This document shows, piece after piece, positions 1 through 10,897 of a DNA stretch of 64,000 bases; the first letter of the stretch is position 1, and each line of letters starts with the position of its first letter. Source of the DNA: Synechococcus sp. CBW1107 (lineage in GTDB: Bacteria; Cyanobacteriota; Cyanobacteriia; PCC-6307; Cyanobiaceae); NCBI RefSeq assembly GCF_015841355.1, contig NZ_CP064908.1, positions 2,914,001 through 2,978,000 on the forward strand, read 5' to 3'. Position numbers and translations under genes: made by a program. The notes below the pieces were generated by a model, which saw only the letters and a program-made list of their open reading frames with translations, was not told where the DNA came from and searched no databases.

Positions 1-116
1 TCCATCCCTGAGTGATCACCACACCATCCGGCAAGGAACAGGACACAAGCCTGCACCTTCGCCCGGCGCAGGGCCGCAGCGGAGCGTGGTCTCAGGCGAG
101 CGGGATCAGGTGATGA

Positions 117-1523
<1,407 letters not shown>

Positions 1524-1909
1524 AGCGGGACTGCGACGGGGTGACGGAATGGTCGGGTGAAAACGAGTGGACCGAAAGGATCAGGCCGGCCATTCAGCCG
1601 ATCCGACTGGGCGTGATGACACGATCACGACACGAATTGTTGCTTCAACATCCCGATGCAGCCGATGGCCCACCGGAATCAGGAACAGGCACCATCAGGA
1701 GCCGGGTGGAAGCTGTGGAAACAAAGACCTGACGACGTGGAACGGCCCGGAGGCCAGGCAGTGCTGTCAGGGGTGTTCGCAGACCGGGAGGCGCGCTGGA
1801 GGGGATCTCCAATCGGCCTGCACTTCAGGTCTTCCCACTGGACGGAACTCTGCCTTGTTCCGACAGCAGCCAGTTGAGCTGCTCAACAGACCTATCTTAA
1901 GAAACCCCT
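1524..1909. other. Divergent rpoD/priA intergenic region
   Basis: A 386-bp spacer between the divergent starts of rpoD and priA. Short open frames cross it on both strands but none has a recognisable product. It must hold the promoters of both genes. The only clear structure I see is the 15-bp dyad at 1873-1887 next to priA. I recognise no tRNA or known small RNA in it, but a small RNA cannot be excluded by eye. Confidence 0.6.
1873..1887. promoter_or_regulatory. 15-bp perfect dyad upstream of priA
   Basis: GTTGAGC-T-GCTCAAC is a perfect inverted repeat with 7-bp arms around a single centre base, ending 22 bp before the annotated priA ATG. A -10-like TATCTT follows at 1893-1898. The arrangement resembles an operator, but no known factor is recognised, and the site could be a short RNA hairpin instead. 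Confidence 0.3.
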
Positions 1910-4171
1910 ATGGGGATTGCAAGGCGAATCTCGGCGCCGTTGGAGAACTCCTTGCCCCCGCGCTGGGTTCAGGTCTGGGTGGAGGCCGGTCGTGAGGGGC
2001 GGATCTTCACCTATGCCGCACCCTCCCCCCTTGACCTGGCGGCCGGGGATCTGGTGACCCTGCGCCTGAGGGGCCGCCACCAGATCGGTCTGGTGGTCGA
2101 GACTCTGGCGGCACCACCTCCCGATCTCGATCCGGCGGTGATCCAGCCCGTGCAGGGCCTTCACCAGGCGGCCGCCGTGGATCCCCACTGGCAGGGGCTG
2201 CTGCAGGACGTGGCCCGTCAATGCCACACCAGTCTGTTTCGAACCCTCAAGACAGCACTGCCTCCCGGCTGGCTCGGACATCGTCCGGAGAGAGCCCATG
2301 GCCTGCCGCGCACCCAGCTGTGGCTGGAGCTGCTGGAGAGTTCCCTGCCACTCACCAGCCGCCAGCGCGAGCTCACCGAGCGCCTGCGGGCCAGCGCCGG
2401 CTCGGCGGCTCCCCAGAGCACGATCACCTCATGGGGGTTCAGCCGCTCCCTGGTGCAGGCCCTCGTGGCCAAGGGCTGGTTGCGCAGCAGCCGGCGGCTG
2501 CTGGACAGCGGTGGTTCGGCCGCTCCTGCCGCCGAACCACCCCGCCGCCTGAATCCCGAGCAGGAGCGGGCCCTGGAGCAGATCCTGGGCTCAACCGGCC
2601 AGCAGGAGTTCCTGCTCTGGGGAGTGACCGGGGCGGGCAAGACGGAGGTGTACCTCCAGGCGGCGGCGGACTGCCTCGCCTCCGGTCGCAGCGTCCTGAT
2701 GCTCACTCCGGAGATCGGACTGATTCCGCAGCTGCTTGACCGCTGCCGCGCCCGCTTCTCCGGCCGCCTCGTCGAGTTCCACAGCGGCCTCACGGAACGG
2801 GAGCGCATCACCGCCTGGCGCCGCTGTCTGCAGGCCGGGTCCACTGAGCCCCTGATCGCCGTGGGCACCCGCTCGGCGGTGTTCCTCCCCCTGGCGCCCC
2901 TGGGCCTGATCGTGCTCGATGAGGAGCACGACAGGTCCTACAAGCAGGACAGTCCGATGCCCTGTTATCACGCCAGGGACGTGGCCCGCCTGCGCTGCCG
3001 CGCCTCCGGAGCCCGGCTGCTGCTGGGGAGCGCCACCCCCTCCCTGGAAACCTGGCTGGCCTGCCGGCGGCCGCTGCAGCCCATCACCCTGCTGCGCCTC
3101 AGCCGGCGCATCAGTGGTCAGGACGCCGCGCCGGTGCGGGTGGTGGATCTGCGTCAGGAGCTGGCGGAAGGCCACCGCCGCCTGATCAGCCGGGCCCTGA
3201 TGCAGCGGATGGAGGGGCTGCAGGACCGGGGAGAGCAGGCCGTGGTGCTGGTGCCCCGCCGCGGCTACAGCAGTTTCCTGAGCTGCCGCAGCTGTGGCGA
3301 GGTGGTCCAGTGCCCCCACTGCGACGTGTCCCTCACGGTCCACCGCCTGCGTGACGGCAGCCAGACCCTGCGCTGCCACTGGTGCGGCCACCGCCAGCCC
3401 CTCACCGACCGCTGCGGATCCTGCGGCTCCACCGCCTTCAAGCCCTTCGGTGCCGGCACCCAGCGGGTGATGGAGCAACTGGAGCAGGAACTCACGGGCC
3501 TGCGCCTGCTGCGCTTCGACCGGGACAGCACCAGGGGCCGGGATGGGCACAGGCGCCTGCTGGCGCGTTTCGCGGCCGGGGAGGCGGATGTGCTGGTGGG
3601 CACCCAGATGCTGGCGAAGGGCATGGATCTGCCGCGGGTCACCCTGGCGGCGGTGCTGGCAGCCGATGGCCTCCTGCACCGGCCGGATCTGCGGGCCTCG
3701 GAGCATTGTCTGCAGCTGCTGCTGCAGCTGGCCGGCCGGGCCGGACGAGGGGAGCGCCCCGGGGAGGTGATCGTGCAGACCTACCTGCCGGATCACCCGG
3801 TGATCCAGCACCTGATCGATGGCCGCTACGACGCCTTTCTCGACGAGGAGCTGCACCTGCGCCGCCAGGCGGGCCTGGTGCCCTTCAGCCGGGCCTGTCT
3901 GCTGCGCCTGGCCGGGCCCTCCGGAGCGACCACCGCCACAGCCGCCGCCGCCCTCGCCGAGCAGCTGCGCCCCCGGATCGAGCAGGCCGGCTGGCAGCTG
4001 ATCGGACCCGCGCCCGCCGCCGTGGCGCGGGTGGCCGGCCGCTACCGCTGGCAGCTCCTGCTCCACGGTCCCGCCGATGCCGGGCTGCCCCTGCCCCCCG
4101 AAGCCGACCTGCGCGCCGGCCTGGCCCGCAGCGTGAGTCTCTCGATCGATCCTGACCCGATCGAACTCTGA
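1910..4171 (+). CDS. priA: Primosomal protein N' (replication restart helicase PriA)
   Basis: PriA reloads the replisome at stalled forks as a 3'-to-5' superfamily 2 DNA helicase. The 753-residue product has an N-terminal DNA-binding domain, Walker A GVTGAGKTE at about 238-246, the DEEH Walker B box near 336, and the PriA zinc-binding insert at about 460-507 with paired Cys motifs (CRSCG, CPHC, CHWCG, CGSCG). A helicase C-terminal domain follows, with the GTQMLAKGMD motif. The annotated ATG lies inside a CCCC-TAT-GGGG inverted repeat. A TTG at 1952, just before the conserved start of the family (WVQVWVEAGREG), is a credible alternative. Confidence 0.95.
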   Translation: MGIARRISAPLENSLPPRWVQVWVEAGREGRIFTYAAPSPLDLAAGDLVTLRLRGRHQIGLVVETLAAPPPDLDPAVIQPVQGLHQAAAVDPHWQGLLQDVARQCHTSLFRTLKTALPPGWLGHRPERAHGLPRTQLWLELLESSLPLTSRQRELTERLRASAGSAAPQSTITSWGFSRSLVQALVAKGWLRSSRRLLDSGGSAAPAAEPPRRLNPEQERALEQILGSTGQQEFLLWGVTGAGKTEVYLQAAADCLASGRSVLMLTPEIGLIPQLLDRCRARFSGRLVEFHSGLTERERITAWRRCLQAGSTEPLIAVGTRSAVFLPLAPLGLIVLDEEHDRSYKQDSPMPCYHARDVARLRCRASGARLLLGSATPSLETWLACRRPLQPITLLRLSRRISGQDAAPVRVVDLRQELAEGHRRLISRALMQRMEGLQDRGEQAVVLVPRRGYSSFLSCRSCGEVVQCPHCDVSLTVHRLRDGSQTLRCHWCGHRQPLTDRCGSCGSTAFKPFGAGTQRVMEQLEQELTGLRLLRFDRDSTRGRDGHRRLLARFAAGEADVLVGTQMLAKGMDLPRVTLAAVLAADGLLHRPDLRASEHCLQLLLQLAGRAGRGERPGEVIVQTYLPDHPVIQHLIDGRYDAFLDEELHLRRQAGLVPFSRACLLRLAGPSGATTATAAAALAEQLRPRIEQAGWQLIGPAPAAVARVAGRYRWQLLLHGPADAGLPLPPEADLRAGLARSVSLSIDPDPIEL

Positions 4172-4178
4172 GGCGAGC

Positions 4179-5294
4179 CTAGGGAGAGGGCAACTCGGGC
4201 CAGCCGTAGCCCGCCTGCCGCCGCAACCGCTGCAGCACCAGGCTGAGCACCAGCAACAGAGCGATCAGCAGGCTGCCCAGTCCGAGGCGGCTCCAGCGCC
4301 AGCTGCGCAGCTCCAGCCGGTTGATCGCCCCCAGCTGCAGAGGCCAGCTCAGGCCCTCCGGCCTGGGCTCCACCGCCAGCGGCCGGGCCGTGCGCACGGC
4401 CCCGGGTCCCAGCGACCTCAGCTTCACCTGGAAGCTCAGACCCGGCAGGGGCTGCACCCGCCGCAGGTCGAGTTCGAAGCTGATCTGCTGACGAACCCCC
4501 AGCAGCCAGTTCCGTTCCTGAAGGCTCAGCACCGGCGCCGGCAGGGCCTGCCCCGTGAGCTCGCCGGCATCGAGGGCCAGGCGCCTGAGCAGGGCAGCCG
4601 CCTCCACCGGGGACACCACGCCGCTGCTGAGGCTGAGGCGGCCCCGATCCTGGTCGACGGACAGTCTGTAGCGGCTGAGTTCCGCATCGTCGGCGAGCGC
4701 GCCGGCGAACTGACGCTGCCAGGGCATCCAGCTACCGCTGACACTGGTGAGGCTCTGGCTCAGCTCGACGCGGCCGGGCGCCGGCAGGCTGAGCTCGGTT
4801 TCGACGCGCAGACAGCCCCCCAGCAGCCCCATGAGCAGCAGCAGCACAGCGCCCACCACGAGTGCGAAGCCCAGGGGGGCCCGGGTGGGACCCACCGGCG
4901 GCGGTGGCGGAGCCTCCGCTCTGGTGCGTCCTGGGCGGGCCTGTCCCTGGGTCAGCACCCGTTCCTGCAGCGACTCCACCCCGCCGATCTGCGGCAGGGT
5001 GATCGACCAGTTCTCGGGCCGCTGGAGGCTGGGGGCCTCCAGAATCAGGCTGAGGTCGCGGGCCTGACGGCGCAGATCGGGATCGGCGCAGGCCTTGAGG
5101 CCGCGCACACAGCTGGCCGCCCGCTCCGACTCACCCTGGCCGATCAGGGCCGTGGCCATCAGCATCCGGGCCCGGCCCCCGAGGGGCACCGTGACGCCAT
5201 GGGACGCCACGATCGGCTCCAGCAGGCGCAGACAGCGGCCATACTCCCCGCGCTCGATCGCCGCCCGTGCCGGCGCCAGCGGATCCTCAGCCAC
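4179..5294 (-). CDS. Cyanobacterial membrane protein with DUF3153-type domain
   Basis: A conserved cyanobacterial protein of unknown function. From the chosen GTG start it has about 371 residues. The N-terminal 100 residues look like a short helical repeat ([19 protein letters not shown], then [12 protein letters not shown]). A Pro-rich linker follows, then a membrane segment of the form [17 protein letters not shown], which could also be a lipobox-like Cys. A beta-rich domain of about 170 residues starting [19 protein letters not shown] is followed by a C-terminal membrane helix and a short basic tail. The frame stays open upstream to 5420, but that part lies within argB. The GTG at 5294 overlaps the argB stop by 8 bp and suggests coupling. 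A GTG at 5306 is the alternative. Confidence 0.75.
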   Translation of the reverse strand: MAEDPLAPARAAIERGEYGRCLRLLEPIVASHGVTVPLGGRARMLMATALIGQGESERAASCVRGLKACADPDLRRQARDLSLILEAPSLQRPENWSITLPQIGGVESLQERVLTQGQARPGRTRAEAPPPPPVGPTRAPLGFALVVGAVLLLLMGLLGGCLRVETELSLPAPGRVELSQSLTSVSGSWMPWQRQFAGALADDAELSRYRLSVDQDRGRLSLSSGVVSPVEAAALLRRLALDAGELTGQALPAPVLSLQERNWLLGVRQQISFELDLRRVQPLPGLSFQVKLRSLGPGAVRTARPLAVEPRPEGLSWPLQLGAINRLELRSWRWSRLGLGSLLIALLLVLSLVLQRLRRQAGYGWPELPSP

Positions 5295-6204
5295 GCCGCT
5301 GGACACCCGCCCGGCTGGCGGCACGGCTGCTGCCGACCACCATCGTGCCGACCCCGGCATCGGTGAACACCTCCAGCAGCAGGGCATGGGGCACGCGGCC
5401 ATCGAGGATATGGGCCGCACCGACCCCCTGGGCCAGCGCCCGGATGCAGCATTCGGTCTTCGGAGTCATCCCCGCGTTGACGACGCCGGTGCGGATCAGC
5501 TCGCGGGCCTCGGGCAGGGTGATCTGGCGCAGGAGGCTGGAGGGATCCTCACGGTTCTGCAGGATGCCCGGGGTGTCGGTGAGCAGGATCAGCTTCTCGG
5601 CCTGAAGGGCGGCGGCCAGCTCCCCCGCCACCGTGTCGGCATTGATGTTGTGGGCCTGACCGCTGGGATCGGCCGCCACACTGGAGATCACCGGGATGTA
5701 GCCGCTCTGGAGCAGAGGAGCGAGCACAGCGGGGTTGACCGCCGCCACCTCTCCCACCAGCCCGTGGGAGCCCCCCCCCCAGGTGCGGGCCTCCACCAGG
5801 GCCCCATCGCTGCCTGAAAGGCCCACGGCCCGGCCGCCCACGCGGTTGAGACCGTTGACGATCTGCTTGTTGACCCGGCCCACCAGCACCATCTCCACCA
5901 CATCCATGGTGTCGAGGTCGGTGACCCGCAGGCCGTCACGGAATTCCGCCGGGATCTTCAGCTTCTTGAGCCACTGGTTGATCTCCGGTCCGCCGCCGTG
6001 AACCACCACCGGCTGCACCCCCACGCACGCCAGCAGGGCCAGGTCACGGAAGACCGCATCACGCAGGTCTTCGCGCACCATCGCCGCGCCGCCGTACTTC
6101 ACCACCACGCGGCGGCCGGCGAAGCGCTGGATGTAGGGAAGCGCCTCACTGAGGACGGACACCCGCAGGGTGTCCTCTGCGCTGATGACGGGGTCCTGGC
6201 TCAA
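5287..6204 (-). CDS. argB: Acetylglutamate kinase
   Basis: ArgB phosphorylates N-acetylglutamate in the arginine pathway. In cyanobacteria it is the best-known target of PII, which relieves arginine feedback inhibition; a PII gene lies at 50.5 kb. The 305-residue product shows the amino-acid-kinase fold: [10 protein letters not shown] with Lys36, [11 protein letters not shown] near 69-79, and LLTDTPGIL with a downstream Asn/Gly-rich segment. The start is TTG, overlapping the stop of the upstream gene as TTGA. No better ATG or GTG lies nearby. A run of ten C (ten G on the coding strand) at 5771-5780 encodes part of a Gly stretch. Confidence 0.96.
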   Translation of the reverse strand: MSQDPVISAEDTLRVSVLSEALPYIQRFAGRRVVVKYGGAAMVREDLRDAVFRDLALLACVGVQPVVVHGGGPEINQWLKKLKIPAEFRDGLRVTDLDTMDVVEMVLVGRVNKQIVNGLNRVGGRAVGLSGSDGALVEARTWGGGSHGLVGEVAAVNPAVLAPLLQSGYIPVISSVAADPSGQAHNINADTVAGELAAALQAEKLILLTDTPGILQNREDPSSLLRQITLPEARELIRTGVVNAGMTPKTECCIRALAQGVGAAHILDGRVPHALLLEVFTDAGVGTMVVGSSRAASRAGVQRRG

Positions 6205-6782
6205 GAGGGGGAGGGGAGAGGGTGGGCAGAGGGTCCGGTCGCATCGGCGCCGGGCAGCAGGCTCAGCTCCAGCTCCCCGGGGGAGACCAGACGCAGCTCC
6301 GCGTGCAGGTCAGGACCGAAGAAGCGACCCAGTCGCTCTTGCTTGGCCTGCCAGCGCTCCGCTGGCACCCCGTGGCAACGGAAGTGCAGCACCAGGCCGT
6401 AGCCGCCCCCAGCAGCACGCTCGGCCACGCTCAGAAGTTCCGGCGGAGCATCGTCGTTCCAGAGCTTGAGGGCTTCGAGGGAGCTCTCCAGATGGGCCTT
6501 CTGGCCGTAACGCCAGCGGGTCACGTCCTTGAGAAGCTTGCGCAGGGGTTCGCTCTCGGGGCGCTCGCGCAGCTCACGCAGCTCGGCCGCCGGCGTCAGC
6601 CTCTCGGCGGGAGGCAGTTCCGAAGACTTCAGGGCCAGCCCCCCCAGCAGCACCGGAACGCCATAGAACACGCCCGCCAGGCTGATGTTGGGGCTGTCGG
6701 TGGCGTAGGCGATCGAGCCGATCACCGTGAGCGCCGCACCGAGGATGGTCAGCAGGCTGCCGGGCGATGAGAGTGCTTGCAT
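6201..6782 (-). CDS. Cyanobacterial membrane protein (DUF2854-like)
   Basis: A protein of about 193 residues found in cyanobacteria and plastids, function unknown. It begins with two closely spaced hydrophobic helices ([18 protein letters not shown] and a second around [14 protein letters not shown]). A soluble domain rich in Leu, Glu and Arg follows ([12 protein letters not shown] onward). The frame is open to 6845, but the ATG at 6782 ([11 protein letters not shown]) gives the sensible N-terminus and leaves 61 bp to the divergent small gene at 6844. The stop overlaps the argB start, so the two are probably cotranscribed. Confidence 0.8.
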   Translation of the reverse strand: MQALSSPGSLLTILGAALTVIGSIAYATDSPNISLAGVFYGVPVLLGGLALKSSELPPAERLTPAAELRELRERPESEPLRKLLKDVTRWRYGQKAHLESSLEALKLWNDDAPPELLSVAERAAGGGYGLVLHFRCHGVPAERWQAKQERLGRFFGPDLHAELRLVSPGELELSLLPGADATGPSAHPLPSPS

Positions 6783-6843
6783 GCCGCCATCCTCCTGCAA
6801 CGCGGTCCAGGATGGCCACCGTTGCCCAGGAGCACCTCCGGCC

Positions 6844-7077
6844 ATGGATCAGCCCAGCCCCGATGCCGATCCCGCTTCGCCTCCATCCGTCCCAAGGATT
6901 CCACTCAACGACCCCAGCACCCTGACGCTGCTGGATCAGCTCACCGAAGACCGCCTCTGGCTGCTGCAGCAGATCGATGGCGGCCGCTGGCCCGACCTGA
7001 GGCTGGATCTCGCGGCCCTGGAGCGGGAACTCGGTCAGCTGCTCGATCAGGCCCGTCAGCGGCTGGAGCCAGGCTGA
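6844..7077 (+). CDS. Small conserved hypothetical protein (77 aa)
   Basis: I do not recognise a function. The 77-residue product has a Pro/Asp/Ser-rich N-terminus, then a predicted helical segment (LTLLDQLTEDRLWLLQQIDG and LDLAALERELGQLLDQARQ) with heptad-like Leu spacing, consistent with a helical hairpin or coiled coil. It starts at the ATG following a short divergent spacer from the DUF2854-like gene and ends 8 bp before the convergent SSB-like gene. It is supported by the position of its start and by an amphipathic pattern that does not look like a shadow frame. Confidence 0.6.
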   Translation: MDQPSPDADPASPPSVPRIPLNDPSTLTLLDQLTEDRLWLLQQIDGGRWPDLRLDLAALERELGQLLDQARQRLEPG

Positions 7078-7085
7078 TCCAGGCC

Positions 7086-7613
7086 TCAGAAGGGAATCTC
7101 GTCGTCGTCGTCGGCGAGATCGGGCACCAGCGGCGAGGTGTTCCAGGTGGGAGGCGCCGGCTGCGCAGGGGCCGGGCGCGGGGCCGGAGCGGCCGGACGG
7201 GCTGCCGAAGGCACGGGCCGGGGAATCGTGCGCGCCGGCGCGCCGGCGGCCTGGGGGGCGCTCCCCGGAGCCATGGCCTGGCTCATCGGGGCGGCCGCCG
7301 CGGCACCGGCGGGGGCCAGGGGGTGCAGGCGGGCGAGGGTGAATTCAGCACGTTTTTCCTTGAGGCCGTCGGGTCGCGAGACCGTGTTCATGCGCAGGCG
7401 GCCCTCGATCATCAGCCGCTGTCCCACCTGCACCCGGTTCTGCAGATCCTGGGCGAGATTGCCCCAGCCCACCACCTTCAGCTGTCCCGCGGGATCATCG
7501 GGGCGGAGACCCTCGAGCTCGACGGCCATCTCCGCCACCGGCGTCTGGTTGTCCTGGGTGTAGCGCACCTGGGGTGCCTCCAGCACCACCACTTCCAGCA
7601 AACAGTGGTTCAC
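7086..7613 (-). CDS. ssb: Single-stranded DNA-binding protein (SSB-like)
   Basis: The 175-residue product has an N-terminal OB-fold of about 105 residues (LLEVVVLEAPQVRYTQDNQTPVAEMAV, then KVVGWGNLAQDLQNRVQVGQRLMIEGRL). A disordered Pro/Ala-rich tail follows, ending in the acidic tip DDDDEIPF that SSB proteins use to bind partners. This supports a single-stranded-DNA-binding role. Cyanobacteria usually also carry a second, more typical SSB, so this may be a paralogue. The GTG at 7613 matches the expected NHCLLE start and has a GAAGGGG ribosome-binding sequence just upstream. The start lies in the same 9 bp as that of cobK on the other strand. Confidence 0.85.
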   Translation of the reverse strand: MNHCLLEVVVLEAPQVRYTQDNQTPVAEMAVELEGLRPDDPAGQLKVVGWGNLAQDLQNRVQVGQRLMIEGRLRMNTVSRPDGLKEKRAEFTLARLHPLAPAGAAAAAPMSQAMAPGSAPQAAGAPARTIPRPVPSAARPAAPAPRPAPAQPAPPTWNTSPLVPDLADDDDEIPF

Positions 7614-8510
7614 GACCCCTTCGGCGACAGCGGGCCCCATCCTGATGCACGGACCCAACCCCCTGATCGCCCATCGATCTGGCTGCTCAGCGGCACCGGT
7701 GAGGGCCCCCTGATCGCCAGACGGCTGCTGGCCGCCGGCTGGAGTGTGCAGGTCTCCCTGGTGAGTTGGGATGCTCTGCGCGCCTATGCCCCCCACCCCC
7801 GGCTGCAGAGCCGCCTGGGGGCGCTGGCCGGCCCTGAGGCGATCGCAGCGGAACTGCATGGAGCCTCCCTGGCCCCCTTCCGCTGGGTGATCGATGCCAG
7901 CCACCCCTTCGCCTGCCGCATCAGCGCTGATCTGGCGGCGGTCTGCGCCCGCTCCCGCCAGCCCCTGCTGCGCCTCTGGCGCCCGCCGGCCGCCCAGCGT
8001 CCGGGATCCCGGCTGGTCCTGCTCGACGGGCTGGAGGATCTCGCCGGCCTGGATCTGGCGGGCGAACGTCTGCTGCTGGCGATCGGCGCCCGCCATCTGG
8101 CGAGGGCCGTGGCGTTGGCCGGCGCCAGCGCCTGCTTCGCCCGCATCCTGCCCAGCCCCGGCAGCCTGCGCCTGGCCCTGGCGGCGGGGCTGGGACCCGC
8201 AGCCCTCGCCTGCCACAGGCCCGGCACGGGATTGCCGGCGGCCGCTCCGGGCGCGATCGAGCGGGCCCTGCTGGAGCACTGGGGCATCACCGCGGTGCTC
8301 TGCCGTCAGTCGGGGGGGCCGACCGAGCAGCTCTGGCAGCGGCACACCGCCGAGCTGGGGCTGACGCTGCTGCTGCTCAGGCGGCCGGATGAACCGCTCA
8401 GCGAGGCAGGTCCGTGGCCCCTGGAGGTCTTGCTGGAGCGGGTGGGACTCCCAGATGGTCCGCCACCAGTTGGGGAAGCGAGGCCCGCGGACGGGGGCCC
8501 AGCTGGGTGA
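7605..8510 (+). CDS. cobK: Precorrin-6A / cobalt-precorrin-6A reductase
   Basis: CobK/CbiJ reduces the macrocycle in cobalamin synthesis. The protein has an N-terminal Rossmann-like segment IWLLSGTGEGPLIARRLL, then WVIDASHPFACRISADL, the hallmark segment of the family, and the later LLLAIGARHLARA and the CRQSGG segments. The only standard start codon upstream of IWLLSG is GTG at 7605, giving 301 residues with a non-conserved 25-residue leader. That start overlaps the divergent SSB start. The 3' end runs 113 bp into the convergent kinase gene, so the C-terminal tail is longer than usual for the family (about 250 residues). Confidence 0.85.
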   Translation: MVHDPFGDSGPHPDARTQPPDRPSIWLLSGTGEGPLIARRLLAAGWSVQVSLVSWDALRAYAPHPRLQSRLGALAGPEAIAAELHGASLAPFRWVIDASHPFACRISADLAAVCARSRQPLLRLWRPPAAQRPGSRLVLLDGLEDLAGLDLAGERLLLAIGARHLARAVALAGASACFARILPSPGSLRLALAAGLGPAALACHRPGTGLPAAAPGAIERALLEHWGITAVLCRQSGGPTEQLWQRHTAELGLTLLLLRRPDEPLSEAGPWPLEVLLERVGLPDGPPPVGEARPADGGPAG

Positions 8511-9450
8511 TCACCTGGCCGGCGCAGAGGGACCCCAGTTGACCGCATCGCTCCAGGGAATCTCCCCGGGTGAGGCCGTAGAGGAAACCGGCCGCGTAGA
8601 GATCACCGGCTCCGGTTGTGTCGACAAGCGGTCCGAGGACGAAGGGCTCGATCCGGTGGACCTCTCCGTCTCCGAGCACCACGGAACCGAGGGCGCCCCG
8701 GGTCAGCACGGCGATGGAGCACCGGCCCCGCACCTGCTCCATTGCCGCCTCGAAACTTTCGCACTGATAGAGCGCGGTGATCTCGGCCTCGTTGGCGAAG
8801 AGCACGTCGACATGACCGTCGACCAGCTCCAGGAAGCTCTCCCGGTGGCGCTCGACGCAGAAGGCATCGGAGAGGGAGAGGGCCACCTGGCCGCCGGCGG
8901 CGCGCATCACCTCGGCGGCAGCGAGGAAGGCCCGCTTGGCGGCCTCTCCATCCCAGAGGTATCCCTCCAGGTAGAGCATCCCCGCCTGGCGCACCAGATC
9001 CAGGTCGAGGTCGGCCGGCTCGAGGTCCACCGAGGCGCCCAGATAGGTGCACATCGTGCGCTGGGCATCGGGGGTGACCAGGATCAGGCAACGGGCGGTC
9101 GCCGCCCCCGTGCTGGCGGCCGGGGTCTCGAAGCGGGCTCCCACCGAGCGGATGTCGTGGCTGAAGATGGCCCCCAGCTGGTCATCGCGCACCCGTCCGA
9201 TGAACCCGGCCCGGGCGCCCAGCTGGGCCAGGCCCGCCAGGGTGTTGGCGGCCGAGCCGCCGGATGTTTCCAGGCCTGGGCCGGCGGCGGCGTAGAGCCT
9301 CCGGGCCTCCTCGGCATCCACCAGGGCCATGCCCCCCTTGCTCAGGCCGTGCTCCTCGAGGAAGGCGTCGTCGGCGCTGACCAGCACATCGACGATCGCG
9401 TTGCCGATGCCCACCACATCGAGGCTGCGGCCGGCGGCGGGCATCGTCAT
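8398..9450 (-). CDS. PfkB-family carbohydrate kinase, probable adenosine kinase
   Basis: A ribokinase/PfkB-fold kinase of 350 residues. It shows the N-terminal GNAIVDVLV segment, the substrate motif [15 protein letters not shown] near 64-78, and the ATP/catalytic motif [14 protein letters not shown] at about 275-288. The overall form resembles adenosine kinase and the related 2-keto-3-deoxygluconate and fructokinase groups. The start ATG overlaps the purA stop (ATGA), so it is translationally coupled to AMP synthesis. That favours adenosine or another nucleoside as substrate, but this is inference. The Pro-rich C-terminus is antisense to the end of cobK. Confidence 0.88.
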   Translation of the reverse strand: MTMPAAGRSLDVVGIGNAIVDVLVSADDAFLEEHGLSKGGMALVDAEEARRLYAAAGPGLETSGGSAANTLAGLAQLGARAGFIGRVRDDQLGAIFSHDIRSVGARFETPAASTGAATARCLILVTPDAQRTMCTYLGASVDLEPADLDLDLVRQAGMLYLEGYLWDGEAAKRAFLAAAEVMRAAGGQVALSLSDAFCVERHRESFLELVDGHVDVLFANEAEITALYQCESFEAAMEQVRGRCSIAVLTRGALGSVVLGDGEVHRIEPFVLGPLVDTTGAGDLYAAGFLYGLTRGDSLERCGQLGSLCAGQVITQLGPRPRASLPQLVADHLGVPPAPARPPGATDLPR

Positions 9451-10766
9451 ACGTTCAGAAGGGCCCGTTTGGGGCCGTGGATCGGATCCTCGACCACGAT
9501 CGTCTGGTCGCGGTGGGCGCCGAGGGAGACGATCGCGATCGGCACCTCCATCAATTCAGCCAGGAAACGCAGGTAGGCCATGGCCGAGGCGGGCAGATCC
9601 TCCAGGGTCCGGCACTCGGCCGTGGAGCACTGCCAGCCCGGCAGCGTCTGGTAGATGGGACGGCAGCGGGCGAAGGTCTCGGCGCTGCTGGGGAAATGCT
9701 CGATGCGCTCGCCGTCGAGCTCATAGGCCACACCGACCTGGATCTCATCGAGCTCATCGAGCACATCCAGCTTGGTGATGGCCAGACAGTCCAGACCGTT
9801 CACCTCCACGGCGTAACGACCGATCACCCCATCGAACCAGCCACAGCGGCGACGACGGCCCGTGGTGGTGCCGAACTCCCCCCCCCGGTCGCAGAGGTGG
9901 TCGTTGAGGCTGCCCTGCAGCTCGGTGGGGAACGGTCCCTCGCCCACGCGGGTGGTGTAGGCCTTGGCCACGCCGATGACCCGATCGATCAGCGTCGGGC
10001 CCACGCCGGCACCGATGCAGGCGCCGCCGGAGACGGGATTCGAGGACGTGACGTAGGGGTAGGTGCCGTGGTCGAGATCGAGCAGGGTTCCCTGGGCGCC
10101 CTCGAAGAGGATGTTCTGGCGGGCGCGGGCCGCCTGGTGGATCGTGCGGGTGCAGTCGACCACGTGGGGGGCCAGACGCTCGCCATAGGCGAGATATTCC
10201 TGCAGCACCACCTCGGGATCGAGGGGCTCGAGGCCGTAGATCCGCTCCAGGATCAGATTCTTCTCGGCCAGGGGGCCCATCAGGCGCTCGCGCAGGCGCT
10301 CGGGATCGAGCAGATCGATCACCCGGATGCCGTTGCGATCCGACTTGTCGGCGTAGGTGGGTCCGATGCCACGGCCGGTGGTGCCGATGCGCCGGTCACC
10401 GCGCCGCTGCTCCATCGCCTGATCGAGCAGGCGGTGGTAGGGCATGGTGACGTGGGCCGTGGAGGCCAGCTTCAGACCCGAAATATCAATGCCGTAGTCC
10501 TCGAGCATGTCGAGTTCCTCGAGCATGATGCGCGGATCCACCACCGTGCCCGAGCCGATCAGGCAGATGGTGTCTGCGTAGAGAATTCCGGAGGGAATCA
10601 GGTGCAGCTTCAGCACCTTGTCGTCGACCACGATCGTGTGACCGGCATTGACGCCGCCCTGATAACGAACCACCACATCGGCGGATCGGCTCAGCAGATC
10701 AGTGATCTTGCCTTTTCCCTCGTCGCCCCACTGTGCACCGATGACGACAACATTGGCCAAGGACAC
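9447..10766 (-). CDS. purA: Adenylosuccinate synthetase
   Basis: PurA joins IMP and aspartate with GTP hydrolysis, the first committed step to AMP. The protein shows the GTP-binding [16 protein letters not shown], the catalytic VNAGHTIV, the IMP loop [12 protein letters not shown] and the C-terminal [13 protein letters not shown]. All starts near the conserved [11 protein letters not shown] are non-ATG: TTG at 10787, GTG at 10766, TTG at 10760. I use the GTG (439 residues, close to the usual length). A run of nine C at 9888-9896 lies in the gene. It sits in a row with proS and psb27 upstream and the PfkB kinase overlapping downstream. Confidence 0.95.
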   Translation of the reverse strand: MSLANVVVIGAQWGDEGKGKITDLLSRSADVVVRYQGGVNAGHTIVVDDKVLKLHLIPSGILYADTICLIGSGTVVDPRIMLEELDMLEDYGIDISGLKLASTAHVTMPYHRLLDQAMEQRRGDRRIGTTGRGIGPTYADKSDRNGIRVIDLLDPERLRERLMGPLAEKNLILERIYGLEPLDPEVVLQEYLAYGERLAPHVVDCTRTIHQAARARQNILFEGAQGTLLDLDHGTYPYVTSSNPVSGGACIGAGVGPTLIDRVIGVAKAYTTRVGEGPFPTELQGSLNDHLCDRGGEFGTTTGRRRRCGWFDGVIGRYAVEVNGLDCLAITKLDVLDELDEIQVGVAYELDGERIEHFPSSAETFARCRPIYQTLPGWQCSTAECRTLEDLPASAMAYLRFLAELMEVPIAIVSLGAHRDQTIVVEDPIHGPKRALLNV

Positions 10767-10897
10767 AGCGGCCCGCAGCCGCTTCAAAGCACAAGGGTCA
10801 AGAGTCTCAGATGAACAGCCCCTTCGTCAAAGCCCGGTGGTCTGAAGTCAAGCTGGCTCAGCCCAGCTCAGGCGTCGCTCCGGGCCTTGAAGGTCGA

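Noticed and set aside
2591-4066. A long minus-strand open frame of about 490 codons opposite priA
   Set aside because: The composition is Gln/His/Gly/Ala-rich as expected for an antisense frame in a GC-rich gene, with no motifs, while priA itself has all its domains.
8389-9576. A plus-strand frame opposite the PfkB kinase
   Set aside because: Shadow composition; the kinase has its full motif set on the minus strand.
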